A DNA stretch of 54,620 nucleotides, from positions 1 to 54,620 of the forward strand of contig JAFVXK010000001.1 of the NCBI GenBank assembly GCA_017501175.1. The letters are read 5' to 3'. Source of the stretch: Clostridia bacterium (GTDB lineage: Bacteria; Bacillota_A; Clostridia; Oscillospirales; CAG-272). The notes under the pieces are model-generated. The model was not told the origin of the DNA and searched no databases. It saw nothing but the letters and a program-made list of their open reading frames with translations. Positions 34,545 through 42,984 of the stretch are shown here, piece by piece (the stretch's first letter is position 1; each line of letters starts with the position of its first letter). The position numbers and the translations under genes were made by a program.

Positions 34545-35609
34545 TTAAAGATTTATCTTTCCTGCGACGGCGTAAAGCGCCTCGATATTCGCGCGCTTTC
34601 TTTCGATGTCCGATTTCATTTTTGCAATCGTTGCCTCGGACACTCCGTCAAGGTCGTCCTCACGAAGCGTTCCTTTATACATTTTGTCAAGCGTCAGAGC
34701 ATAGTTGATGTCGCGAGAAACTATCTCACCGCGTCTTTCGCAAATGACAAGGTTGGATTTACCGCGTAGAAGCTCCTCAACAGCGTGAACGCCCATTCTC
34801 GACGCCATAACTCTGTCCTTGAGTGTTGGGTTTCCGCCTCTTACTATATGAGCGAATTTTGCGAACTTGGTTTCAACGCCGGTCTTTTTCTCTATCTTTT
34901 TCGCGAGGGCAGGAGCGACCTCCGAGCCAACACCCTCGGAAACGATAACGATGAAGTTGCGCTTTCCGATTTTTTTGGAAGCGTTTATTCTATTACATAT
35001 ATTCTCCTCGTCGAAGGGTATCTCGGGGATTACCACGGCTGATGCGCCCGAGGCTATCGCGGTATTGAGAGCAATGTCGCCCGCACCGCGTCCCATAACC
35101 TCAACGACGTTACATCTCGCGTGAGATTCGCAGGTATCGCGGAGCTTATCGACAAGCTCGATTACGGTATTCATCGCCGTATCGAAGCCTATAGTGTTAT
35201 CGGTAGAGGTAATATCGTTATCAATAGTACCGGGGATTCCTATGCAGGGTATGCCGTGCGCGGTAAGCTCGGTTGCACCTCTGAACGTGCCGTCGCCGCC
35301 TATTGCCACGATGCCGTCGATTCCGAGCTTTTTGCAGGTTTCAACAGCCTTTTCCATTCCCTCCTCGGTCTTAAACTCGGGGCATCTGTCGGAATAAAGC
35401 ATCGTTCCGCCCTTATTTATAATGTTGGATACGTCGCGAAAAAGAAGAGGCTTTATGTCCCCCTCAATGAGTCCCGAATATCCTCTGTATATACCCATAA
35501 CCTCGACGCCGTTTGCGTTAGCGCTACGGACGACGGCTCTTACCGCCGCATTCATTCCCGGTGCATCGCCTCCCGAAGTGAGTACGCCTATTCTTTTGAA
35601 TTTTTTCAT
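34545..35609 (-). CDS. pfkA: ATP-dependent 6-phosphofructokinase
   Basis: 354-aa glycolytic enzyme phosphorylating fructose 6-phosphate. Motifs: TSGGDAPGMNAAVR (ATP), IGGDGTFRGA with Gly after the Asp as in ATP-using forms, GIPGTIDNDI with the catalytic Asp, and EVMGRGAGDIA (substrate). ATG 35609 is used because GAGG stands 8 nt above it. Its promoter is at 35672-35700. Confidence 0.95.
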   Translation of the reverse strand: MKKFKRIGVLTSGGDAPGMNAAVRAVVRSANANGVEVMGIYRGYSGLIEGDIKPLLFRDVSNIINKGGTMLYSDRCPEFKTEEGMEKAVETCKKLGIDGIVAIGGDGTFRGATELTAHGIPCIGIPGTIDNDITSTDNTIGFDTAMNTVIELVDKLRDTCESHARCNVVEVMGRGAGDIALNTAIASGASAVVIPEIPFDEENICNRINASKKIGKRNFIVIVSEGVGSEVAPALAKKIEKKTGVETKFAKFAHIVRGGNPTLKDRVMASRMGVHAVEELLRGKSNLVICERRGEIVSRDINYALTLDKMYKGTLREDDLDGVSEATIAKMKSDIERKRANIEALYAVAGKINL

Positions 35610-35671
35610 TTCCTTGCCTCGATTCTGACTAATATGGTTCAAAAATACAAGATTTTACCTGTTTTCACAAT

Positions 35672-35700
35672 ATTATACACTATTTTTTATGCTTTTACAA
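35672..35700 (-). promoter_or_regulatory. Promoter of pfkA
   Basis: TTGTAA (35695-35700), 17 nt, TATAAT (35672-35677) on the minus strand. Confidence 0.7.
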
Positions 35701-35790
35701 TACATATTTCTAAAATATCTGTAAATTTTATCGCGTTGCTTCATATTACAATCACACTGTAATTTTAAGTAAAAATTTGTAGGGCAAAGA

Positions 35791-35819
35791 TTGACAAACT
35801 CATCTTTTAATGATATAAT
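35791..35819 (+). promoter_or_regulatory. Promoter of the MGS-like gene
   Basis: TTGACA (35791-35796), 17 nt, TATAAT (35814-35819). Confidence 0.88.
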
Positions 35820-35870
35820 ATACGCATAAGAGTTTATTTTTATAGGTCCGCATATGGCAAAGGAGGAAAT

Positions 35871-36302
35871 ATGGAAATCGCTATCATTGCAGATGACAAC
35901 AAAAAAGAGCTTATGGCGCAGTTCTGCATCGCATATTGCGGAATTTTAAGCCGTCATCATCTATGCGCTACGCATATAACCGGAAAGTACATTTCCGACG
36001 CCACCGGACTTAAAATCGAAACCTTCCTCTCGGGACACACGGGCGGTACGGAACAGATAGCTTCTAAGGTTTCTTACAATGAAATAGACGTAGTTTTCTA
36101 CTTCAGAAGCACCGACCCCGCGAAAATTCCTTCCGAGGCAGAAATGAACCTTCTGCGTCTTTGCGACGTTTACAACGTACCGCTTGCGACCAATATTGCG
36201 TCTGCCGAGGTGCTTGTAACTGCGCTTGAGGCAGGCAGTCTTAACTGGCGCGAGCTGGTCAATCCCCGCTCTGAATATAATATGAAGAATCGCAAAGTCT
36301 GA
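35871..36302 (+). CDS. Methylglyoxal synthase-like protein lacking catalytic residues
   Basis: 143 aa, the length and fold pattern of MgsA: IAIIADDNKKELM at the start, then an ATxxTG..IS.ATGLKIE stretch, and LLRLCDVYNVPLATN late. Compared from memory with E. coli and B. subtilis MgsA, key positions differ. The HD of IA(L)xAHD is DD; the phosphate loop GTTG is HITG; the base Asp of GGDQQ is Thr (GGTEQ); and the PHxPD block with His98 and Asp101 is PSEAE. It is therefore unlikely to make methylglyoxal from dihydroxyacetone phosphate. It may be a ligand-binding or regulatory relative, like the MGS domain of CarB. Strong own promoter and terminator show that it is expressed; it is divergent from pfkA. 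Confidence 0.8.
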   Translation: MEIAIIADDNKKELMAQFCIAYCGILSRHHLCATHITGKYISDATGLKIETFLSGHTGGTEQIASKVSYNEIDVVFYFRSTDPAKIPSEAEMNLLRLCDVYNVPLATNIASAEVLVTALEAGSLNWRELVNPRSEYNMKNRKV

Positions 36303-36322
36303 CCCTTTGATAGACCCCATCG

Positions 36323-36351
36323 GCTGTCGCCAAAATTAAACGCGACAGCCT
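36323..36351 (+). terminator. Terminator of the MGS-like gene
   Basis: GGCTGTCG/CGACAGCC stem followed by TTTTTATT. Confidence 0.88.
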
Positions 36352-36379
36352 TTTTATTAAGAAAGGCAAGTGGTGTAAG

Positions 36380-36817
36380 GTGAGCACGGTAAAGCAGGCA
36401 AGAGTTAGTATTTTTTCGGTAATAGATAATCTTTCTGAAACCGGACTTCCCTCAGGTGACAGAGAAACGAGCGAAACCTCTGCCGTCGGCAGAGTTCTTG
36501 CGGGAGAGCGCGGTGCTGTAATCAGCTTCTCCGAGAAAACCGAGGGAGGAGAGGTCAAAACGAAAATTGAAATTCTCGGAAGCGGTATCCGCGTCTGCCG
36601 TCACGGCGCTATTGAGAGCGATATGCTCTTCTCCGAGGGCGTCGCGCACCGCTCGGTATATTCCGTCCCGCCATACAGCTTTGACGCTAACATTTTCACA
36701 AGGAAAATCAGGGGAAGCATTGATAACGGGGACAAGCTTGAAATTTTCTACGATATGGAGATAGGCGGTGCGAAAAAATCGGTAAAAATGTCGCTCGTCT
36801 GTGATATTGAAAAATGA
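36380..36817 (+). CDS. DUF1934 family protein
   Basis: 145 aa starting with GTG 36380. The pattern ISFSEKTEGGEVKTKIEI ... YSVPPYSFDANIFTRKI ... LEIFYDMEIGGAKKSVKMSL fits the DUF1934 beta-barrel (calycin-like) family of Bacillota. Cytoplasmic, function unknown. Its stop overlaps holA (ATGA), so the two are translationally coupled. Confidence 0.8.
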   Translation: MSTVKQARVSIFSVIDNLSETGLPSGDRETSETSAVGRVLAGERGAVISFSEKTEGGEVKTKIEILGSGIRVCRHGAIESDMLFSEGVAHRSVYSVPPYSFDANIFTRKIRGSIDNGDKLEIFYDMEIGGAKKSVKMSLVCDIEK

Positions 36818-37839
36818 CTGTTAACGAGCTAAAGCAGCGACTAAAAAGCGGAAATCTTGCAGGGGCTTATCTTTTCGCAGGCGAAGAGGACTACCTTAAA
36901 AGGTTCTATCTCGCCGAGCTGCGCGACGCCATAATAACCGACAAGGCGCTCGCCCCATTCAATCATATCGTGTATGACGGCAAGGACCTTGATATCGCCG
37001 CCCTGTCCGACGCAATTAAAGCTCCGCCCATGATGAGCGACCTGAAGCTTGTCGAGTGGCGCTATCCCGACCTCTCCTCGCTCAAGGAAGAGGACGCCGA
37101 GGCTTTCGAGGAGCTTCTCAAAATGCGCGAGGAATACGGGTACAGTGTCCTCGCCTTTATCGTTTCCGAGGACGCCGTTGAGCTCGGCACGCCAAAGAAA
37201 AAAAGTAAGTTTGAAGAGCGATTTGAAAAAATTCTTTCAATAATACGCCTTGACCGCTCCTCCGACGCGCAGCTCGCGCAGTGGATACGAAGACACCTCG
37301 ACTCCGAGGGAGTAAAATATTCTCAAAACCTTCCGTCTGCTCTTCTGTTTCGCTCGGGGCGCTCAATGCAGACCTTAAAAAACGAGATAGACAAGCTCAC
37401 CGCCCTCGCAAAGGCGCGCGATACCGAGCTTTCGGAGAGCGACGTCGAGCTTATAGCAACTCCTACCACCGAGTGCGACACCTTTGCTTTTTCAAACGCA
37501 CTGCTTGCAAGGGACAAGCAGGCAGCTCTTTCGGCACTTGCCGATATGAAGGCTCGCCGTATAGATGCCACCGTCATACTCGGAATGACGGCAAGGGTAA
37601 TTTGCGACCTCGTAAACGTCGCCTCTCTCTCGGACGCGGGAATGAATTCAAATGATATTGCGAAAGCTCTTTCTATGAATGAATACAAGCTCGGTCTTTA
37701 TCTGAACGCGGCAAAAAGGCTCGGGTGTGAAAGAGCCGACGCTCTGCTCGCTGAGCTTTCGCGCGTTGACGTCGCATCAAAATTCGGCGGAATTGGCGGA
37801 TACACCGCTATAGAAATATTTATAACCAAAAATATGTAA
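36814..37839 (+). CDS. holA: DNA polymerase III delta subunit
   Basis: 341-aa clamp-loader subunit (YqeN type). N-terminal LAGAYLFAGEEDYLKRFYL is the degenerate nucleotide-binding start of the family; the middle GRSMQTLKNEIDKLTALA and C-terminal LGLYLNAAKRL belong to the helical domains. It opens the beta clamp with delta-prime and tau. Its TAA lies inside a GTAAA-N6-TTTAC palindrome. Confidence 0.9.
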   Translation: MTVNELKQRLKSGNLAGAYLFAGEEDYLKRFYLAELRDAIITDKALAPFNHIVYDGKDLDIAALSDAIKAPPMMSDLKLVEWRYPDLSSLKEEDAEAFEELLKMREEYGYSVLAFIVSEDAVELGTPKKKSKFEERFEKILSIIRLDRSSDAQLAQWIRRHLDSEGVKYSQNLPSALLFRSGRSMQTLKNEIDKLTALAKARDTELSESDVELIATPTTECDTFAFSNALLARDKQAALSALADMKARRIDATVILGMTARVICDLVNVASLSDAGMNSNDIAKALSMNEYKLGLYLNAAKRLGCERADALLAELSRVDVASKFGGIGGYTAIEIFITKNM

Positions 37840-37851
37840 ACAATACTTTAC
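37836..37851. repeat. GTAAA-N6-TTTAC palindrome, copy 5
   Basis: GTAAACAATACTTTAC; the holA stop codon (37837-37839) is inside the first arm, and the RBS of the next gene follows 4 nt later. Confidence 0.5.
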
Positions 37852-37864
37852 AATAGGAATGATT

Positions 37865-39469
37865 ATGAAAAGATTTGTTTGTCTTCTCTTGATTATGTGT
37901 CTTGGACTGTCGCTTTTCTCGGGCTGTAACACTCCCGACGACGACGATAACGGCGGAACTGTATCCGATGCTTCGGAATATGCCGAGTCCCGTGACGTCA
38001 CAGGCAGAAATATTGCCTACGTCACTATAAAAGTAAAGAATTACGGCTCGGTCAAGCTCCTTCTTGATGCTACAACCGCACCTCGCACGGTTGCGAACTT
38101 CTTAACCCTTGCAAAAAGCGGGTTTTATAACGGTCTAACCTTTTACATGGCTCAAACACTGGACGACGCCGCCGTAATTATGGGGGGAGCATTGGGTAAG
38201 GACGGCTCGGGCGGCTCTGACGAAACCGTCGGCGGAGAGTTCGCGTATAACGGATACGCAAACGACATCTCGCACAAGCGCGGAACGATATCTATGCTCC
38301 ATTCAAACTACAACCTTGACGACGCAACCTCGCCCTTCTTTATAACTAACGGTGACGTTTCCGAGGCGCTCGACGGCTATTACGCTGCCTTTGGCTACGT
38401 TGTTGAGGGGCTTTCGGTGATTGACGAAATAACCAAGGCGGGTATTGATTACACCGAGAGCTCGGGACTGATTGCCGCCAACAGACAGCCCGTAATCGAA
38501 TCGGTTACCGTCGATAGCGATATAGATTACTCTCTGATACGCGACGTTTACATTGCGCCGGCGCTTCCCTCTCAAATATCCTCTCTTCTTCCCGAGGGCA
38601 AGGAATACAAGGCTCTTTCCGTTACGTATGCGCCCGCCTCGGTAAGACGCTCCTACACGTCAGGCAGCGACTATGTTTTCCAGTTATGTGATACTACTGA
38701 CGGCACATTCGCCAATATTCTTATCAGCATCGGTGCTGACGGTAAAATCAGCGGCGCTCTCTCGCTTTCGGAAAATGCGGCAGAGCTTGACGGATTTTTG
38801 GAGAGCCTTGTCGGTCTTGACGCAAGCTCCATCTCGGCAAGTACGGCGCTTCCCGCGCTTCTGAAATCTCTCGCACTCGACGCTCTTCGCACGGTAACGG
38901 CGATAAATTCCGACGGCTTTGCGTCTAAATACATCTACACTCGCGACACCGAGGGACGCGAAATATATACCGTTGAGATGAAGATAAAGGACTACGAAGA
39001 GCCGATAGTCATACTTCTTGACGCAACGACAGCTCCAATTACGGTAGCAAACTTCGTATCGCTCGTTCAAAAGGGATTTTACGACGGTCTTGACTTCCAC
39101 AGGATTATAAAAGGCTTTATGATACAGGGCGGTGACGACTCGCACCTTCCCAAAGATGAACAAGCTACCTCAATTAAGGGCGAGTTTGACTCCAACGGAC
39201 ACAAGAACGACATAAAGCACCTTCGAGGCACAATCTCGATGGCGAGAACGAGTGTTAAGGACTCGGCATCGTGTGGCTTCTTCATTTGCGACGCCGACGC
39301 GCCGCATCTTGACGGTGACTACGCAGCATTCGGTTACGTTCTTTCGGGAATGGCTACGGTTGACGCGATAGCCGACTATGCCGTTGGAAAAACCGACGGA
39401 AACGGCAATCTCAACGCAGGAGTCGAGCAGCCTACGATAGAATACGTTAAAATTGTGGAAAACAAGTAA
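37865..39469 (+). CDS. Lipoprotein with two cyclophilin-type PPIase domains
   Basis: 534-aa extracytoplasmic lipoprotein (signal to lipobox LFSGC at about residue 22, then acidic linker). ATG 37865 is preferred over 37859 because AGG is only one base from the latter. Domain 1 (about 50-215) has cyclophilin framing (APRTVANFLTLAKSGFYNG ... KRGTISMLHSN) but lacks the FHRxIxGFMIQGGD active site, having TFYMAQTLDD instead. Domain 2 (about 360-530) is intact: DFHRIIKGFMIQGGDD, RGTISMAR, CGFFICDADAPHLDG. It should help fold exported proteins. A second PPIase gene follows 13 nt later. Confidence 0.88.
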   Translation: MKRFVCLLLIMCLGLSLFSGCNTPDDDDNGGTVSDASEYAESRDVTGRNIAYVTIKVKNYGSVKLLLDATTAPRTVANFLTLAKSGFYNGLTFYMAQTLDDAAVIMGGALGKDGSGGSDETVGGEFAYNGYANDISHKRGTISMLHSNYNLDDATSPFFITNGDVSEALDGYYAAFGYVVEGLSVIDEITKAGIDYTESSGLIAANRQPVIESVTVDSDIDYSLIRDVYIAPALPSQISSLLPEGKEYKALSVTYAPASVRRSYTSGSDYVFQLCDTTDGTFANILISIGADGKISGALSLSENAAELDGFLESLVGLDASSISASTALPALLKSLALDALRTVTAINSDGFASKYIYTRDTEGREIYTVEMKIKDYEEPIVILLDATTAPITVANFVSLVQKGFYDGLDFHRIIKGFMIQGGDDSHLPKDEQATSIKGEFDSNGHKNDIKHLRGTISMARTSVKDSASCGFFICDADAPHLDGDYAAFGYVLSGMATVDAIADYAVGKTDGNGNLNAGVEQPTIEYVKIVENK

Positions 39470-39482
39470 AGGAAATTTCAAA

Positions 39483-40217
39483 ATGGCAAAGAACAAAAAT
39501 TACAAATACAACGCGCGCGCAAAGGAAGAGGCGGCGGCAAGACGCGCCGCGGAAAAGAAAAGAAAGCGCGTAATAGCAATAGTCGCATCTGTTCTCGTTG
39601 CCTGCGGTGTGGCTGTATGCATTGCCGTGGCAATCTGGGCGTCAATGCCTAGAGATTACTGTACCTACTATGCAGACCGCGAGGTCAAGGAAGACAAAAT
39701 CACCTACGTTGAGATGAAGGTCGAGGGCTACGACGCTCCGGTGGTAATTCTTCTTGATGCGAGCGAAGCTCCGGCAACTGTTGAAAACTTTGTCGGTCTT
39801 GTAAAAGAAGGCTTCTACGACGGTCTTGACTTCCACAGAATTATAAAGGGCTTTATGATACAGGGCGGTGACGACTCGCATCTTCCCAAAGATGAGCAAG
39901 CGGAAACCATAATCGGAGAATTTGAGTCAGGCGGCATCACCTACAACGACCTGCTCCATAAGCGCGGCGTTATCTCTATGGCAAGAGGAAACAGCGTTTA
40001 TTCTGCGTCCTCGGGCTTCTTTATCTGCGACGCCGACGCTCCGCATCTTGACGGTGACTATGCAGCCTTCGGCTACGTTGTCGAGGGACTTTTCACGGTT
40101 GACGCCATTGCCGATTATGCGGTAGGCAAAACCGACTCTAACGGCAATCTCCTCGAAGGATACGACCAGCCTAAGATAGAATATATAAAAGTTCTTGATA
40201 ACTACACAAGAAAATAA
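39483..40217 (+). CDS. Membrane-anchored cyclophilin-type PPIase
   Basis: 244 aa. A basic, Ala-rich N-terminus (AKEEAAARRAAEKKRKR) leads into one membrane segment (IAIVASVLVACGVAVCIAV, about 35-58) and an external cyclophilin domain with DFHRIIKGFMIQGGDD, RGVISMARG and SGFFICDADAPHLDGDY. The active-site DNA is nearly identical to that of the upstream gene (39080-39165 versus 39820-39905), pointing to tandem duplication or gene conversion. RBS AAAGGAA above ATG 39483. Confidence 0.9.
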   Translation: MAKNKNYKYNARAKEEAAARRAAEKKRKRVIAIVASVLVACGVAVCIAVAIWASMPRDYCTYYADREVKEDKITYVEMKVEGYDAPVVILLDASEAPATVENFVGLVKEGFYDGLDFHRIIKGFMIQGGDDSHLPKDEQAETIIGEFESGGITYNDLLHKRGVISMARGNSVYSASSGFFICDADAPHLDGDYAAFGYVVEGLFTVDAIADYAVGKTDSNGNLLEGYDQPKIEYIKVLDNYTRK

Positions 40218-40254
40218 GCAAAACCGACAAAAAGCGAAAATTCCCAAAAAAATA

Positions 40255-40284
40255 TTGACATTCTCGCGCGTTGTATGTTAAAAT
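40255..40284 (+). promoter_or_regulatory. Promoter of guaB-asnA
   Basis: TTGACA (40255-40260), 18 nt, TAAAAT (40279-40284). Confidence 0.8.
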
Positions 40285-40323
40285 ATATGTTAATAAAAAT
40301 ATAATTAAAAGTGAGGAATAATA

Positions 40324-41829
40324 ATGGCTATCTACTTCAACGAACCCTCTCACACCTTCAGTGAATATCTTCTCGTCCCAGGATACACCGACGAGCGTTG
40401 CATTCCCGCCAACGTGTCGCTGAAAACTCCTCTTGTTAAGTACAGAAAGGGCAAGGAGGAATGTCCTCTCTCGCTCAATATTCCTATGGTTTCCGCGATA
40501 ATGCAGTCGGTTTCCGACGATAATATGGCAATTGCTCTTGCAAAGGAAGGCGGAATATCCTTTATCTACGGCAACCAGACCATCGAGGACGAGGCGGCTA
40601 TGGTCGCAAGAGTAAAGGGCTACAAGGCAGGCTTCGTTGTAAGCGACTCCAACCTCACGCTTGACAATACACTTAACGACGTTCTTGAGCTTGTTGAGAA
40701 AAACGGTCATAACACTATGGCTGTTACCGAGGACGGTACGGCAAACGGTAAGCTTCTCGGTATAGTAACAGGCAGAGATTACCGCGTCAGCCGTATGAGC
40801 GGCGACGAGAAGGTTTCTACCTTTATGACTCCTCTTGAGAAGCTCGTTACAGCTCCCGAGGGCACGTCGCTCAAGACGGCGAATGATATTATCTGGGAGA
40901 ACAAGCTTAACTCGCTTCCCATAGTTGACAAAAACGGCAACCTTAAGTATTTCGTATTCCGTAAGGACTACTCTCAGCACAAGGAAAACCCCGACGAGCT
41001 TCTTGACAAGAATAAGAGCTACGTCGTCGGTGCGGGCGTTAACACCCGTGACTATGAAAAGAGAATTCCCGCGCTCGTTGAGGCAGGTGCTGACGTTCTC
41101 TGTATCGACTCGTCCGAGGGCTACACCGTCTGGCAGAAGAGAACTATTGATTTTGTCCGCGAGAAGTACGGCGACACCGTAAAGATTGGTGCCGGCAACA
41201 TCGTTGACAGAGAGGGCTTCCGCTTCCTTGCAGAAGCCGGCGCAGACTTTATCAAGATTGGTATCGGCGGCGGTTCAATTTGCATCACCCGTGAAACCAA
41301 GGGCATCGGACGCGGTCAGGCAAGTGCGGTTATCGAGGTTGCGGCAGCCCGTGACGAATATTTCCGCGAAACAGGTATATACGTTCCCATCTGCTCCGAC
41401 GGCGGTATCGTTCACGACTATCATATGACACTCGCTCTTGCTATGGGCGCTGACTTTATGATGCTTGGCAGATACTTCGCAAGATTTGACGAGTCACCTA
41501 CACCTAAGATTATGGTTAACGGTCAGTACGTCAAGGAGTATTGGGGCGAGGGCTCTAACAGAGCGAGAAACTGGCAAAGATACGACCTCGGCGGCAAGGC
41601 AAAGCTCTCCTTTGAGGAAGGCGTAGATTCCTACGTTACCTACGCAGGACCTCTTCACGACAACGTTGAGAAGTCGCTCTACAAGGTTAAATCCACAATG
41701 TGCAACTGCGGAGCTATCACCATCGAGGAGCTTCAAGAAAAGGCAAAGATTACTCTCGTTTCAGCGACGAGTATCGTTGAGGGCGGCTACCACGACGTTA
41801 TGCTCCGTACCACAAACCCCGTAAAATAA
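40324..41829 (+). CDS. guaB: IMP dehydrogenase
   Basis: 501 aa; oxidises IMP to XMP, the first step to GMP. TIM barrel with a CBS pair inserted at about 100-220. The active-site loop is [25 protein letters not shown], with the catalytic Cys in GSICITRE; canonical forms read GPGSICTTR. The nucleotide phosphate site is [11 protein letters not shown] and the flap is in [23 protein letters not shown] above ATG. asnA follows after 20 nt. Confidence 0.93.
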   Translation: MAIYFNEPSHTFSEYLLVPGYTDERCIPANVSLKTPLVKYRKGKEECPLSLNIPMVSAIMQSVSDDNMAIALAKEGGISFIYGNQTIEDEAAMVARVKGYKAGFVVSDSNLTLDNTLNDVLELVEKNGHNTMAVTEDGTANGKLLGIVTGRDYRVSRMSGDEKVSTFMTPLEKLVTAPEGTSLKTANDIIWENKLNSLPIVDKNGNLKYFVFRKDYSQHKENPDELLDKNKSYVVGAGVNTRDYEKRIPALVEAGADVLCIDSSEGYTVWQKRTIDFVREKYGDTVKIGAGNIVDREGFRFLAEAGADFIKIGIGGGSICITRETKGIGRGQASAVIEVAAARDEYFRETGIYVPICSDGGIVHDYHMTLALAMGADFMMLGRYFARFDESPTPKIMVNGQYVKEYWGEGSNRARNWQRYDLGGKAKLSFEEGVDSYVTYAGPLHDNVEKSLYKVKSTMCNCGAITIEELQEKAKITLVSATSIVEGGYHDVMLRTTNPVK

Positions 41830-41849
41830 TACAATAAAAGGAGAAGACT

Positions 41850-42857
41850 ATGAACAGTCTTTTCATTCCCGAGGGCTATCGTCAGGTCCTCGACGTTTAC
41901 AGAACTCAAAAGGCAATATCCTTTATCAAGCGTACCTTTGAGGACAGACTGGCATCGGCGCTCAACTTAAAGAGAGTAAGCGCGCCGCTCTTCGTTACCG
42001 AGGCATCGGGACTCAACGACAACCTCAACGGCACAGAGCGCCCCGTCAGCTTTGATATTCCCGCCGTTGGCGAGTCAGGACAGGTCGTTCACTCTCTTGC
42101 AAAATGGAAAAGGCTCGCGCTCAAGGAGTATAACTTCTACGTCGGCAACGGTCTTTACACCGATATGAACGCTATCCGTCGCGATGAGGAGCTTGACAAT
42201 ATCCACTCCATCTACGTTGACCAGTGGGACTGGGAAAAGGTCATCACCCGTGAGGACAGGACACTCGACTACCTCAAGGACGTAGCGCAGAAAATCGTCA
42301 ACGTCATCTGTGACACGAGTGACCTTCTCCGTGTCGATTTCCCCGAGCTTGACGTTAAGCTTGAGCGTAATATGGTTGCCGTAACTACTCAGGAGCTTGA
42401 GTATATGTACCCGAATATGACGGGCAAGGAGCGCGAGGACGCCTTTCTCCGTGAGCACAAGACCGCCCTCATTATGCAGATAGGCGGAAAGCTTAAATCG
42501 GGCAAGCCCCACGACGGACGCGCTCCCGATTACGACGACTGGGCGCTCAACGGCGATATTATGTTCTATAACGAAAGGCTCGGACGCGCATTCGAAATAT
42601 CCTCTATGGGTATCCGCGTTGACGAGGTATCGCTTGACCGTCAGCTCACCGAGCGCGGCTGCGACGACAGACGCACCCTTCCCTTCCACAGAATGCTTCT
42701 TGCAGGTGAGCTTCCCCTCACAATCGGCGGCGGCATCGGTCAGTCAAGACTCTGTATGCTTATGATGGGCTCGGCTCATATTGGCGAGGTTCAGTCAAGT
42801 ATATGGGACAAGGACACCGTCGAGGGCTGTAAAAAAGCAGGAATCAGACTTCTTTAA
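41850..42857 (+). CDS. asnA: Aspartate-ammonia ligase (asparagine synthetase A)
   Basis: 335 aa, the normal AsnA length; makes asparagine from aspartate and ammonia with ATP, a class II synthetase-like fold. Seen: RVSAPLFVTEASGLNDNLNG, RPVSFDIP, VHSLAKWKR, MNAIRRDEELDNIHS(I/V)YVDQWDWEK, ISSMGIRVD, and LTIGGGIGQSRL (motif 3). RBS AAAGGAG above ATG 41850. Read from the guaB promoter. Confidence 0.95.
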   Translation: MNSLFIPEGYRQVLDVYRTQKAISFIKRTFEDRLASALNLKRVSAPLFVTEASGLNDNLNGTERPVSFDIPAVGESGQVVHSLAKWKRLALKEYNFYVGNGLYTDMNAIRRDEELDNIHSIYVDQWDWEKVITREDRTLDYLKDVAQKIVNVICDTSDLLRVDFPELDVKLERNMVAVTTQELEYMYPNMTGKEREDAFLREHKTALIMQIGGKLKSGKPHDGRAPDYDDWALNGDIMFYNERLGRAFEISSMGIRVDEVSLDRQLTERGCDDRRTLPFHRMLLAGELPLTIGGGIGQSRLCMLMMGSAHIGEVQSSIWDKDTVEGCKKAGIRLL

Positions 42858-42872
42858 GGACTTAATAACAAT

Positions 42873-42912
42873 ACCACCGACGAAAAAGTGAGCCTCTCAC
42901 AGCGTCGGTGGT
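42873..42912 (+). terminator. Terminator of guaB-asnA
   Basis: ACCACCGACG/CGTCGGTGGT stem, then TTTCCTTTTT. Confidence 0.88.
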
Positions 42913-42932
42913 TTCCTTTTTATATAATGTAA

Positions 42933-42961
42933 AAGCGCCGACGCGTTTTGCGTCGGCGCTT
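42933..42961 (-). terminator. Array terminator A
   Basis: AAGCGCCGACGC/GCGTCGGCGCTT, a 12-bp stem after paralog A, with T-rich flank. Shares the GCCGACGC core with the other four array terminators. Confidence 0.88.
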
Positions 42962-42984
42962 AGTTGTAGGTTTAAAATCCGAAA

